64,000 nucleotides of DNA from Coprinellus micaceus (lineage: Eukaryota; Basidiomycota; Agaricomycetes; Agaricales; Psathyrellaceae), in contig OX596335.1 of assembly GCA_951394405.1 (NCBI GenBank), forward strand, positions 4,712,001 through 4,776,000. Direction: 5' to 3'. The stretch's first letter is position 1. Each line of letters begins with the position of its first letter. Below the pieces are notes generated by a model that had not been told where the DNA came from, did not search any database, and saw only the letters and a list, made by a program, of their open reading frames with translations. Positions 12,447 to 22,745 of this stretch are shown here, piece by piece. The translations under genes were made by a program, and so were the position numbers.

Positions 12447-14068
12447 ATGCATAAAGGCCTCGAAGTCCTCGAAATAGTTCGGATGATATCCGGAAACCTC
12501 GATGTTCCAGAGGCATACCGACTGGCCCTTACCTGCCGCACATTCCTGGAGCCTGGACTCGACGAAGTCTGGAGGGATATTGTGCCATTCGACCCTATCT
12601 TAGCCTGTCTACCTGGAGATCTCTGGAGGAGAGAAGTGGTGCCTGGAGAGGAAGGGGAGGATCCGAACACAATTTTGGTGAGACTAGGTCGAATGGCAGT
12701 ATGGGCGGTCCCTCATCTTCAATGTGGCGTTGCGTTTTCTAGCATCTGCGCCGCGATATTAAGTCACAAGACCTCTCAAGATATATCACCTACTACGCCC
12801 CTCGAATCCGGGAAATAGGGTTCGAAATTGACTCGGGGATGACAATCCCGTCTATAGAGTCTTTCCATGCGTTGCAAATGGCCACGGACTACCAACCAGG
12901 CGCTTTGTCTCCCTTCCTCAAGATGTTCAACTGGTTCACTGCAAGAGAAGCCGTAGAATACTTCGGTGAAGGCATTGGAAGGCAAATCTCCCCATACATG
13001 GACCTCTTTTTGGGAGATGGGATCGAAGTGCTTTCGGCGTCTTACATTGATGCTGATCCTCCACTCCACAAAGCTTCAGTCCAGCGGGCCTTCAAGCGCC
13101 TTCACCGTGGCTTAAAAGACCTAACCCTATCTAACAGGGAAACCCTCCAGTTCTATGCGCAACTTCCTTGGCCAAAGCTGGAATACATTTTTGCGCAGGG
13201 TATCTCTATCGCAGAGCTGCTATCATTCCCACTGATCGGCCAGACCCCTCGTGTGACAGTATACAACTTGGGCCCTCCGCCCCGCGAATTCGGTCCAGAC
13301 GGCACAAGCAACCTTCCTCCCAATCACAAGACGTTGACTGGTCTTCTCGAGCTCCTTGGATGGTCGAATAACCTTGCAGACGTCAACTACTACCTGGACC
13401 GCCTCCCTCCCACCAATACTATCCGCACAGTTGATTACTGCGGATCTTCTGTACCGTCCTTATCCGAGTGCCAAGAAATTGTTCAGGCCGTTGGACGTCA
13501 GTGCAACCCTATCACCCTCTCCTCCCTGGCTTTGAAAACCGCAGGTTATGTAAAGACGCCACCAGAGGGCTTCGATCTGGACCCAGCTCAAGTTGACTTA
13601 TTACCCCTGGCTCCCTTCCGCAACCTACACGAGCTACGATTCACGATTCATCAACCAATAGCCTTGTCCCCAAAAATAATCAAACAAATACCCCAGTTGT
13701 GGCCCCATCTCCGCTGTCTCATCCTGTCGCCTCACTTCAGCTCTGGTCGCCCACCCTCCATCAACCACGTTCATATTTTGCGGCTCGTTCGTCAACTTCC
13801 TGCCCTACGCGATCTAGGGATGGTATTCGACGCCACTACGATTATGGGCCCAGAAACGACCGTCACATCGCCAGAGTTGCACGTCCTCCGGGTCGGATGC
13901 TCGCCGATCTGCTCTCCTTCTCGTGTCATCCAATTCCTCATATCCAGCTTCCCGTTCCTGAAAACACTGGATATTAACCGCCGTAGAGAATGGGGGAGCA
14001 ACTTGTATGGGAAGCGATGGGACGCTGTGTCGGAAGGTTGGGAAGCGTTGCGTAGAGGCCAGTCGTAG
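12447..14068 (+). CDS. F-box-like/LRR protein, array copy D
   Basis: Two exons (12447-12677, 12743-14068) give 518 aa. The start MHKGLEVLEIVRMI was chosen because it aligns with the MHxCL starts of the other copies, although the usual Cys is Gly here. The segment FLEPGLDEVWRDIVPFDPIL matches the conserved F-box-like end. The C-terminal two thirds are leucine-rich (LHELRFTIH, LRCLILSPH, LHVLRVGCSPICSPS). More diverged from A and B than those are from each other, so it belongs to an older duplication. No defect is seen. Confidence 0.75.
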
Positions 14069-14386
14069 TTTACCTTGCTTTGAGGAACCGCTTCATAGAA
14101 GAAAATGTGCACCATCCCTGTTTGGGACACCTAGTAAAACACTCTATAGTCCTGGTGTCTTGCTGGTGTAAAAAGTGATCCCCTTCGATAAACTTTCATC
14201 TTGTTACGCCATTCCACGCCTCAGAAATTGGCGCCCATAGTGTTATCATATCATTGCGCCTGCCGTTGCTGCCGAGGCTTCTGGTTCTCGCGGCTCTGCA
14301 CCACGCCGGAGAAATCTGTCGCCGCCATCGACTCACTCTTTCACCGCAACCACCACCAACAATCGCACTGATTCCCGAGGGCAGTC
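14069..14386 (+). other. Spacer before F-box copy E
   Basis: No gene recognised in these 318 nt between the stop of copy D and the start of copy E. Confidence 0.4.
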
Positions 14387-15829
14387 ATGCATCAGTGTAT
14401 TTGCGTCCCCGAGGTCTCTCGAGCGATAGCTGACTGTTTGCGTCCACCGGAAGTGCTCAGCCTAGCTAAAGCCTGCAAAACCTTGCTGGACCCAGGCCTT
14501 GACCGGATCTGGCGGGATCTTGATTCCTTCGAACCTCTCGTTCGTTGTCTCCCCGTAGAGGTCTTCTCAGAGGAAGAATTCACCTCTGAGGGAGGTGACG
14601 AAGTAACGATCCTCGTGAGTCGTTACTTCACCAGAATTCGGGCATGACTGACTGACAGGCGTTTAGGTCGTACTAAAGGATTTGAACCGCGAACTTACAA
14701 CTGCGGACATGAAGTGCTACATCGATTATTATGCGCCAAGTGTTCGCAAGGTTCACCTCGCGTTCTGGGACGGAATGAAGATGCCCTCGATTGAGGCTCT
14801 TCACGGCGTTCAACTGGATACAGATTGCCGACCAGGCGCCCTTTCCCCCCTTCTCAAGCGGTTTGTGTAGTTTGACATCGATATTACGATCGACGTCCTT
14901 GGAAGAGATCATGCGGTGCAGCTGGCACCCCACATGACGCTGTTTTTGGGAGACAGAGTCGAAGCTCTTGCTGGTGGCCTTTCGTCCGAGGACCCTTTCT
15001 CTCACAAAGCCGCCCTCCATTCCTCCATCAAGCACACCGCAACCAGGCTAAAAGAGCTCATGCTAGTTGGACAATCTCTTACTGACCGATGGCTCGAGTT
15101 CTTCGACTGTGAGCTTTTGGAACGACTCGACCTCAACTCGCCTCCAATCGCATGTATCCCCCGTTTGATAAGCCTTCCCCGACTCCACACAGCCAGCTCC
15201 AGTCTGTGGAGATCCTTCCAACGCTAATTTCCTCACATTCATCGCAAATATCACCCAAGCGCTTTCCCACCCTGCGGTTACTCGAGGTATCCGAAAGCAC
15301 AACCAAATACGCTCGCCAAGTTATCCGGCATCTCCCGGCACATAAAGGGCTTAGCTCGTTCAAATGGCATGTCGGGCTGGATGAGGATTCCCTGGAGGGT
15401 TGTCAGGATTTTATTCAAACTCTCAATGAAATTTCCGGATGCTTCCCCCTCGACAACCTGGAACTCGAGAGCTACAGTGTTCTTGGGACTATTAACGAAC
15501 CAGTCGAGATGGATCCCCGGCAAGTCAATATAGCCCCGTTGCTCACCCTCGTCGGTCTCCAAAGCCTCGTCATTAACGTCTCGCACAATGTCATGCTTAC
15601 CCCACTGATCATGTCTAAAATACCGACCGCCTGGCCACAGCTTCGCTATCTGGTTCTTGCACCATCACGCTCTCTCAGCCATCCACCCACCATTGACCAT
15701 ACCCATATCCTCGAACTTGTGCAGAAGCTACCCAGCCTGCGCGAAGTGGGAATCCGGCTCAACACAAGTAAGGTCTCTGGAGCTCTCACTCAGTACACCA
15801 TCGCTGGCATTCACTGCACGTTGCGATAG
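14387..15829 (+). pseudogene. F-box-like/LRR array copy E, pseudogene
   Basis: Exon 1 (14387-14614) is intact and begins MHQCICVPEVSRAI. Exon 2 starts at 14667 and runs in frame to a TAG at 14868-14870, exactly where the other copies have the Trp of the conserved FGW; a single G-to-A change explains it. The same frame then continues (DHAVQLAPHMTLFLGDRVEA). Between about 15180 and 15220 a frameshift moves the homology to another frame (QSVEILPTLI onward), and a further break near 15790-15800 removes the C-terminal block found in A-D. At least three independent lesions make this a dead copy. Confidence 0.8.
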
Positions 15830-16196
15830 GGAGTGTCCCATCGACTTGCCAAGCTGTGCGTGTTTCGAGCGCGGGTTTTGCGCGTACATGTCGGGGGGTG
15901 AGAAATCGTCTGAAAAGAGGCGGACCTATGAGACCGAGTGTGGAATGTCGATGAAGAGAATCGCGATCCGTGCTGCGTTCAATGCCTCACTGAGTCAGGG
16001 GTCACGCGCTTGGGCGCTTAAACGAGCAGGGGCAGTATTCGAATATTTTCCGACGTACAGTGCACTCCGAGTCCACGGTAAAAGAAGGGATACCGGATAA
16101 ATATATTTACAGTATATAGGGGTGCTATTCATACCTTGGGGAAATGCCTTTGGAATGCTATCACTACGAAGTACTATGAAAGGGGGAAATAAGCGC
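15830..16196. other. Spacer between F-box array and minus-strand family
   Basis: No gene recognised. GGGCGCTTA occurs at 16012-16020. The convergent ends of copy E (+) and the broken toxin-like copy (-) lie on either side. Confidence 0.4.
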
Positions 16197-17693
16197 CTAG
16201 AAAGACGACGCTACGCAGCTGAGAAGCGCCAGGGCGACGTAAAGAGCCGATCGGCGCCCGAGTATAGCTGTTCGGGTTCTCGAGGCTGAACTCCCCGAGC
16301 ATTCAACCTTTGGGAGCGTAAGTGCCTGGAATGCGGAACCGCAATCCGTGTAGACGACAGAGTATCCGAGAACGTTCTTCGGGTCGACAGAGACGAAGGC
16401 GAGAGTGCTTTATTTTGAAGGTAGTGTCAGCTTATCTACTCGGCGCTACGGCGTAGGGTGCTTACCTTCTGTCTACCCTGATCAGTCCTGGCGTTGTGAC
16501 ATATGTGATGTTGGCAACCAGAGCTCCCTATTCCAACATGATCAACTTTTCGGGTTACGACAACATGAAGGAACTTCCGTACAATTTGCCCTGGACGGAT
16601 CTTGACTTCGACCTCCTGAGCTTTCTCGATTCTTGTCTTGTTAGCCATGCTGACGGTCGTGGACGTTCCAATGGAAGGCCCTAAGAACCCGAGGCCAGCC
16701 CCCGAGGTCACGTCGACGCTGAACGATCCTTCAAGCCCGTACGCGCCGCCGAACGTTGTGGTGGTGGGTTCTTGACTTCCCGCATTACAATTGGCAACGG
16801 GCTGGCCAATCAGGACGCTGTAGATTGAGGAAGAAGGGTCTCCCTACTACGGTCAGTGAGGTGAGGAGGAAAACATCGAAATCGAAAGTACTCACCGAGG
16901 GTGTGAAGGTACACTGCTCACTCCCGCAAGGGGCACAAGACTTCAATGCCTGGAGACTTCCCGGGGTGGCATTTACTGGTCCAGTGATATCGAGGTCAAC
17001 ATGGAAATTAGGGTGAGGAGGATGTCAAGGTTGACGCACTGGCTGTTGGTGCGCCTGAGGGCCTTCTGGTTGCAGACCCAACGGCTATGATGTCCCATAC
17101 TTCGTACTCCGCACCCGATGGAGCCACGAGAATAATCTATATCAAAGGGTGTTGCTCAGTGGTCTGACACTGGTGGCTCGACATAGGGAGATTACGTACA
17201 TCGTTGGATTCGGCTTGGGAAGGGTCCACCTGAGATAAAGGTGCCCAGACCCGGGAGCAGATAGCATCAATGCAGATTCTGCGAGCAATATGTCGGCGAA
17301 GCGAGGGAAGGTCGAAGACAGAAGAGTTACATACGAGGTTGTCACGTCGTCTTCCCGGGGTACAAGGTACCACGTTCGCGGTTTTGCAGCAGACCTGACC
17401 CATTCGTCTGAGCCAACCGAGGCGTAGGTACCAAACTCCCAGTTCTCGACGGAGTATGCCCATTGTCCGCCAGTTGGGTGCAAGATCCACTGTTCACGTT
17501 GGAGGCGACTTTGTTAGCGAGTTTCTTGGGTCGTGTCGCGAAGTCCAAGAAAACGCACCTGCTGGGACACGTCGTCGACATCTGCCCCTAAGGGCGCCAA
17601 TAATCCAGAGCTCGCCGACGCGAATTGCAGGACCCCTCCGTCGTGGTGTTCCGAGTAGATGTTGTACTGCACTCCGTCCCAGTTTGTCGACAT
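16197..17693 (-). pseudogene. Trefoil/aerolysin-like family copy F1, broken in exon 4
   Basis: Minus-strand member of the amplified family. Exons by homology: 17693-17559, 17489-17335, 17278-17200, 17136-16896, 16843-16583, 16527-16466, 16407-16197. Sizes 155, 79, 261 and 62 nt match intact paralogues. The N-terminal module carries the GGVLQFASASSG and SQQW-type pattern of beta-trefoil lectins; the C-terminal module keeps the CxPCG motif, SVLIGQPVANC, GAGLGFLGPS and a hydrophobic tail (ALALLSCVASSF). Exon 4 is 241 nt (one base off frame) and has an in-frame TAA in the Ser/Thr linker after the TLTSSSP segment near 17015. All other exons are open. It is a recent pseudogene unless an unseen intron removes the linker defect. 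Confidence 0.6.
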
Positions 17694-17879
17694 GACTTTC
17701 CTAGTCTCTTCTGTTGATAGGCGAAGGGCACGTGTCAAAGCGCTGAGGAGACGGGGTCGCGTTCACTCTGTACATATATCCATCTGGAAGATGAGCCCTT
17801 TCGTAATACAAATGAACCCATGGTGGGTGTCAGTGCAGGAAGTGTGTTCGATGCTGTCATACTCGTACCATACATGGTC

Positions 17880-18385
17880 AGACATTGAATTGCATCTTCG
17901 CGGACAACTGATGCAGATGGCAACCTGTGGCTTTTTTCAAGTTTCTTGTGACCACTTCTCGATAGGCCCCTTGTGCTGGGAATGAGTTGCTGTGCGCGAA
18001 GGACGGGTCCTTTCGCGATCGCGCCGCTCTTCCGTCAGTCGATTCGGAACTGAGGAATACAGGTCCGAGACTCCTCGAATGAATAGGCCTTATGCATACC
18101 ACCTAGGAGTAGGCTCATCGTACCCGAGGGCCAGTGCCCCGACCCCAATCCCGGCCTCGGAAAACCACTGTTCGAGAGTCTAGAGAAAACCGCGAACACA
18201 TATCCGCCACGGACAGCATCAATCGCCATAGCCCAGGTCTGCTCGGGTGGAGGTCGATGACCCCTAGGATTCAAACGAAGTCTGTCAAGGAACGCACCTG
18301 TGTTGGAGGGGCACCACCAGAGGCGATGGTCGTTGCCTCTCGAGAGTGGCGGTGGCAGAAGCGCTCAAGGCTGTGCATCCGGTAA
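17880..18385 (-). pseudogene. Probable relic of family N-terminal module
   Basis: Reading the minus strand from 18385, the LSASATATLE segment followed by a GTGCGT donor near 18295 resembles exon 1 of the family (LSADSGASATLG, then a GTGCGT donor). A following open stretch contains QTWAMAI...GGYVFAV, reminiscent of exon 2. No intact frame remains. Its position head-to-tail with F1 supports the assignment, but similarity is weak. Confidence 0.35.
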
Positions 18386-18524
18386 TCCTATGGTCACTTG
18401 GGGATCTCTGCTCAGCACCCACTGCCTAATTGAGGTATATGTAAGTGGCGTACCTTCAAGGATTCGGTCCGACGAAAGGGGCTACATAATGTGCGATCCT
18501 GTGCGCCGGAGTCTAGTATAAGAA

Positions 18525-18784
18525 TAAGCGCCCGCTACCCCTGACAATGCCGTTCCACATCTCACGGCTGCTGCCAGTGCTCATCAGGCAGCCCGACGGA
18601 AGCCCGGACCCAGACAGGCGGTGCAATTTAACTGAGAGAAAGCAGGGAAGACTCCGTCCCAGCGTTCACCTGGTCCCAGGCATTACCGCCTTATCCTCGT
18701 CTTCTGGTGAAATACGAAGAATACGAAAGCCATGTTACCTGCGGACGAACGCGGGTTAGGAAATATTGAATAGTAAATGCGCGT
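18525..18784. other. Non-coding stretch between relics
   Basis: Nothing recognisable apart from TAAGCGCCC at 18525-18533, the reverse complement of the 9-mer GGGCGCTTA seen elsewhere. Confidence 0.35.
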
Positions 18785-19135
18785 ACTCGGAACACTCACC
18801 GCAAATGCCTATACCACCGAACGGGAGGTACCGGGGTAGAAGATAAATAATGGATTAAAGTCGCCATTCTTGTAAATTTCGGGTAGACCTGAGGAGGCGG
18901 TAATCTGGAACACAAGGAATCCCAAAGAGTCCAAAACGAGGGTGGCGAACCCGAGGACCCGACATCATACGGGTGGATCAGCAATGTACAGAATTGGCCG
19001 ATGCTGTTTTAGGGCCCCCACTTACTGCTATTGCAATCTGCCCTGGAGGCTGGAGCCTTCGTGTACATGACGCTGGCGGCCAACCCCCCAACGTCCTGGG
19101 GTCGGTGACCTCCACAGTCTATGACTGCGGAATCG
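18785..19135 (-). pseudogene. Relic of family C-terminal module
   Basis: On the minus strand from about 19130, the segment GGLAASVMYTKAPASRAD aligns with the family's GALVANVTYTKTPGQ block and is followed by GTAAGT at the conserved intron position (near 19026). After about 60 nt a second segment, RVLGFATLVLDSLGFLVF, aligns with RVLGFVAIDPGLVVGYSVVY of the next exon. Stops and frameshifts surround both. The 5' part is missing, cut off before the histidyl-tRNA synthetase 3' end. Together with the N-terminal relic at 17880-18385 and copy F1, it implies a former tandem array on this strand. Confidence 0.5.
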
Positions 19136-19287
19136 ACGTTTCGTTCCCTACGGATTCATAGCTCCTGTCCAAACATGAGGCGAGGCTCACCACGCCATGT
19201 AGTGAAACGGGGAACCAAAATGGCTCATGGAATACCAAACCAAAGTCCTCTAAGATATACGCATTTTCTTATGTACCCTACCCTACC

Positions 19288-21464
19288 CTACGCCCACTCC
19301 CTCACATCCCTCTCCCTCCACGCCTGCGTCCCCTTCAACCACTCCACGAGCTCACTCCTCTTCACCTTCACCCCCTTATCCTCGTTCTCGATCTTCACCT
19401 TCTTCCCCTCTTTCAGCTCCCACCTCTGCTCCTTCACCGTCACCAATCCCTGCGCCAACTCCTCTCCTCCCACAATAATAGCAAAGGGCACCTCGTCCTT
19501 CTCCCCCGCAGCGAACTGCGCGTTGAGTTTCGGCTTGTTCTTCGCTAGGAAATCCGTCTTGACGCCTGCTTCGCGGAGCTCACGGACGAGCGAGATCCGC
19601 TCTTCGAGGAGGCCATCCCCAGCTGAGATGACGTACACCATTGTCTCCTTCACTCTTACACTCCTCTCAACCCACTTGGGCCATACAAGCGCGAAGATCC
19701 TGTCCATCCCAATCGACACACCGACACAGGGCATTTGGGGGATCTTCTTGTACTCTTTCGAGCCAGGGAGGACGGCGTTGGCACCAGCGATGAACGACGA
19801 GACGAGGTTGTCGTATCGGCCCCCTGCAGCGATGGAGCCCACGCCGACTTGGGACTCGTCGATCTCGGGCTCGTCTTCTGCAACAGGCGCAGCATCTTTC
19901 TTGGACTTTTTCTCCTTTTTGGGGGCGGCGGGGGCAAGGGTTTCGGTGGCGGGGCCAGTGGCGAGGGCATTGGCTTGGCTGAAGGCGGGAGGTGCAGAGG
20001 CAGCGACCACAGCTTCGTAGATGATACCGGTGTAGTAGTCAAGACCACGGGCAAGGGAAAGGTCAAACGAGATCTTGTCGATGACCTGGTACGCCTTAAG
20101 TAGGCGGAATAGGATCCCCATCTCATTGATACCCTCCTTCGCTCTTGGGTTACCCATAAGCGCAGCATCCCCCGTTAGCGTCTCCAGGAGTGCCTCCCCA
20201 CCCTTCAACTTGACGTATTCCCCAATATTATCGGCAACGGCAGGGTCCAACCCCTTCTCCTCGGTCATCTCTTTCTTGACTTCTTCCCAGGGCGCCTTGT
20301 CCAGCTTGTCGACGGCGGAGGAGATGGTTCGGATTTTGTCGGCTGGGACGCCGCATACTTCGAAGATCCCGTCGAGGATCTTGCGGTTGTTAAGCTTGAT
20401 GGTGAACTCGCCGACGTCGAGTTTTGTGAGGATGGTGCAGAGGAGGGAGAGAATTTCGGCGTCGGGGACCATAGGGTCCCAGAGACCCACGATATCGATA
20501 TCCTATAGGGAATGAGTAACGACGCCTTCGAAAGAGATGGTAGACGCACAGCTTGAGTAAATTCCCTCATCCTCCCCTTGCTCACAACGGGGTTATCTCT
20601 CCGGTAAACCTTCCCCACCTGCCAAATCTTGTGCTGCGTCACGGTGCCGCCGTTCATGGCAATATACCGTGCCAGCGGGACGGTGTGGTCGTACCGCAGC
20701 GCCAGCTCCTCTCCTCCCTGGTCCTTCAAGTCGAAGATGAGCTTCGAATCCTCGCCATACTTGTCCGTTAGCACGTCCTTGCGCTCGAAGACGGGGGTAT
20801 CGAGGCACGACCCGCCGTACGTCGTGAAGCATTCCTTGACGATCCGCTCAATGTGCTCCCTGCAGAACATTTCCGCAGGACCAAAGTCCCGGGTACCCTA
20901 CATGCCAAGGACCAACTCATGAGAGTCTTGCACCACATGCCAGCGACCACACGAGTAACGCACCTTCGCCGTCTTCAACAACAATCTCTCCTTCTTCTGT
21001 TCAGGTCCCTTCGCCGCGGGCACCCCGCCCTCCTTCTTGACTTTCTCCTTCCCCGCATTCTTCGCCACCGCCAACGCCTTCTTCAGCTCAGCCAACTTCA
21101 GCTTCGCCTCATTCACCGCCTCCGGGGTCGCGACGCTCTTGTCCGGGTTCAAACGAAGCTCATTGAACCGTGTCGTCTGGGTAGCGATCTCCTGCTCCAA
21201 CGCCTCTGGGGTGAGCGACGAGCTTGACGACATCTTCGTGCTATAATTCCTTCTATTCGGTATCGATGTATCTCTGGAGTTTCTGGTATACACCCCTGCT
21301 GATTGGGCACTAGCAAAGTACGCTCGGACAGCAAGGAACGATGAGCGTGTGTTCGGGTTCGATATCGGTATCGATGTCCCTAGGGTTCTGTGGGACAAGC
21401 AGAGGAGGGGCCGATGGACGGAGACCGATGAGGAAGAGGAAGATAAGGATTTCCGAATTAACAT
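19288..21464 (-). CDS. Histidyl-tRNA synthetase, dual-targeted
   Basis: Class II synthetase that charges tRNA-His. Exons 21464-20964, 20897-20550 and 20502-19288 give 687 aa from the first ATG. Residues 1-77 are Ser/Arg-rich and basic, as in a mitochondrial presequence. A second in-frame ATG at 21233-21231 (Met78, MSSSSSLTPE) would make a 610-aa cytosolic form, the arrangement known for yeast HTS1. A coiled WHEP-like helix pair follows (LTPEALEQEIATQTTRFNEL). Catalytic core: GTRDFGPAEM, motif 2 LALRYDHTVPLARY, the QVGKVYRRD...GRMREFTQADIDI stretch, HisA LARGLDYYTGI, HisB GSIAAGGRYDNL and motif 3 GVSIGMDRIFAL. Between HisA and HisB there is a Lys/Ala/Glu-rich insert (KKEKKSKKDAA). The anticodon-binding domain is at the C-terminus. 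Confidence 0.93.
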
Positions 21465-21796
21465 CGAGTGCCGGTAGAAAATTCGAGCTGGTCGTCCGTG
21501 ACCTCGAGATGATCGATCGTGACTCGAGCAGCTGACTAAGACCGGGCCGGGGAATGGCTTGGCGGGCGCTTAAATTTCAGTTGGGACGCGGATGTGGGCC
21601 TGAGCTGTCAGCAAGTGTTCGTCCAACCTAGGATTTGTAGCGGTTAACTAGGCGTGTTAGACCGGGTCAAAATGGCGACTGTATCCCAGTCAGCCCAAGC
21701 CAAGTGTTATAAATCGTCCTCGGGCGTCGCTTCACTCCCCATCGTTCATTCACGCCCCGTCGAGGGAAAGACTCCTTCAACCACGACACACCAGCT
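21465..21796. promoter_or_regulatory. Divergent promoter: HisRS / CFEM gene
   Basis: This 332-nt gap serves two divergent genes. GGGCGCTTA is at 21564-21572, 100 nt upstream of the synthetase start. A TATAAAT at 21708-21714 lies 83 nt before the CFEM start codon, a spacing typical of fungal TATA boxes. Confidence 0.5.
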
Positions 21797-22339
21797 ATGA
21801 GACACACTCACTTATCCGCCACACTCATTCTCCTGCTGTCGTTACTCTTTTCTGCGAATTCGCAGGTCCCGCCATGCATGCTCGGCTGCCTCCACTCGTC
21901 CGCCGCCGAGCAGGACTGCGACCCGTGCGTCTTTTCCTCTTCGTCGACGCCAACACTCCCACCTAACTACCTTCAGGAGAGATTTATCCTGCGTATGCAC
22001 CACCGAAGCGTACATCGAGACCGTTGGAGAGTGTATCCGCGCCAATTGCACGCAGTCGGAGATGCAGCTAGCGAGGACGTTCGGGAAGTTTGAGTGCGCT
22101 CAATGTTAGTTTCAGATTCTATTTTATCTGTGTCCCCCAGTGCTGAGAAAATATTAGCGGGCCATCCAGTAAAATCCTCCGATGACCCCGAGCACTTCTT
22201 CTCCGACGACGACGTGGTCAGCCCCATAGGCCCATCCCCTCAGCTCGCCTCTTTCGCCACGAAACTCGACGTCTATTCGGTCTTGTCGGGGATGGCTACC
22301 ATTGTCGCGACCGCAACGATGGGATATATTCTGTATTGA
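21797..22339 (+). CDS. Small secreted CFEM-domain protein
   Basis: CFEM proteins are fungal extracellular or GPI-anchored Cys-rich proteins; several bind haem/iron or act at host interfaces. Exon 1 (21797-21924) encodes a signal peptide (LILLLSLLFSANSQ) and the first cysteines (VPPCMLGCLHSSAAEQDC). Exon 2 starts at 21977 and supplies DLSCVCTTEAYIETVGECI, RANC and FECAQC, completing the eight-cysteine pattern. That frame stops at 22104-22106. A downstream open stretch ending 22339 has Asp-rich sequence and a hydrophobic end (VLSGMATIVATATMGYILY) suited to a GPI signal or membrane anchor. An intron with donor at 22088-22110 and acceptor CCCCCAG (to 22140) would join it, but the donor is ambiguous. 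Either a ~100-aa secreted form or a longer anchored form is possible. Confidence 0.65.
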
Positions 22340-22745
22340 TAGCATTTGGATGATATGCCAAGAATGGTATTAATACGATGTCCCTCAGCGTATTCTCCTC
22401 CCTTCTGATATTCCTGTCACTCCCGTTATCGAATCCCTCAAATTAGAGCAATACTTCTGTACGCGCGTGCGCCCCTTTGTTTTGGCAGGTCCCCACGCCG
22501 TGTGAAGTCAAACCCAACCAATCGTAAGATCCGAGAGGAACTCGTAGACCATAAAGAAACGCCCAGACGAGAGCCCCCCGCCGAGCTGCAAGCCTGGTGC
22601 GTGCCTAGGTATCGACGGAACGGTCCCCCTGTCAACCTTTTATAGCATTCCCAATGCAGTCATGAGCGCGTAGGTACTTATAAACGGACGCACAAACGAA
22701 GGTATCTATGCAAGGGCTTCAGAATATCCCCTACAACACCCCGTC
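22340..22745 (+). promoter_or_regulatory. Upstream region of family copy F3
   Basis: No gene recognised. TATAAA at 22679-22684 sits about 62 nt before the start codon at 22746, supporting that start. Confidence 0.45.

Noticed and set aside
19274..19294. Repeated TACCC units resembling telomeric sequence
   Set aside because: Only about three and a half units, adjacent to a housekeeping gene stop codon, and not the usual TTAGGG unit.
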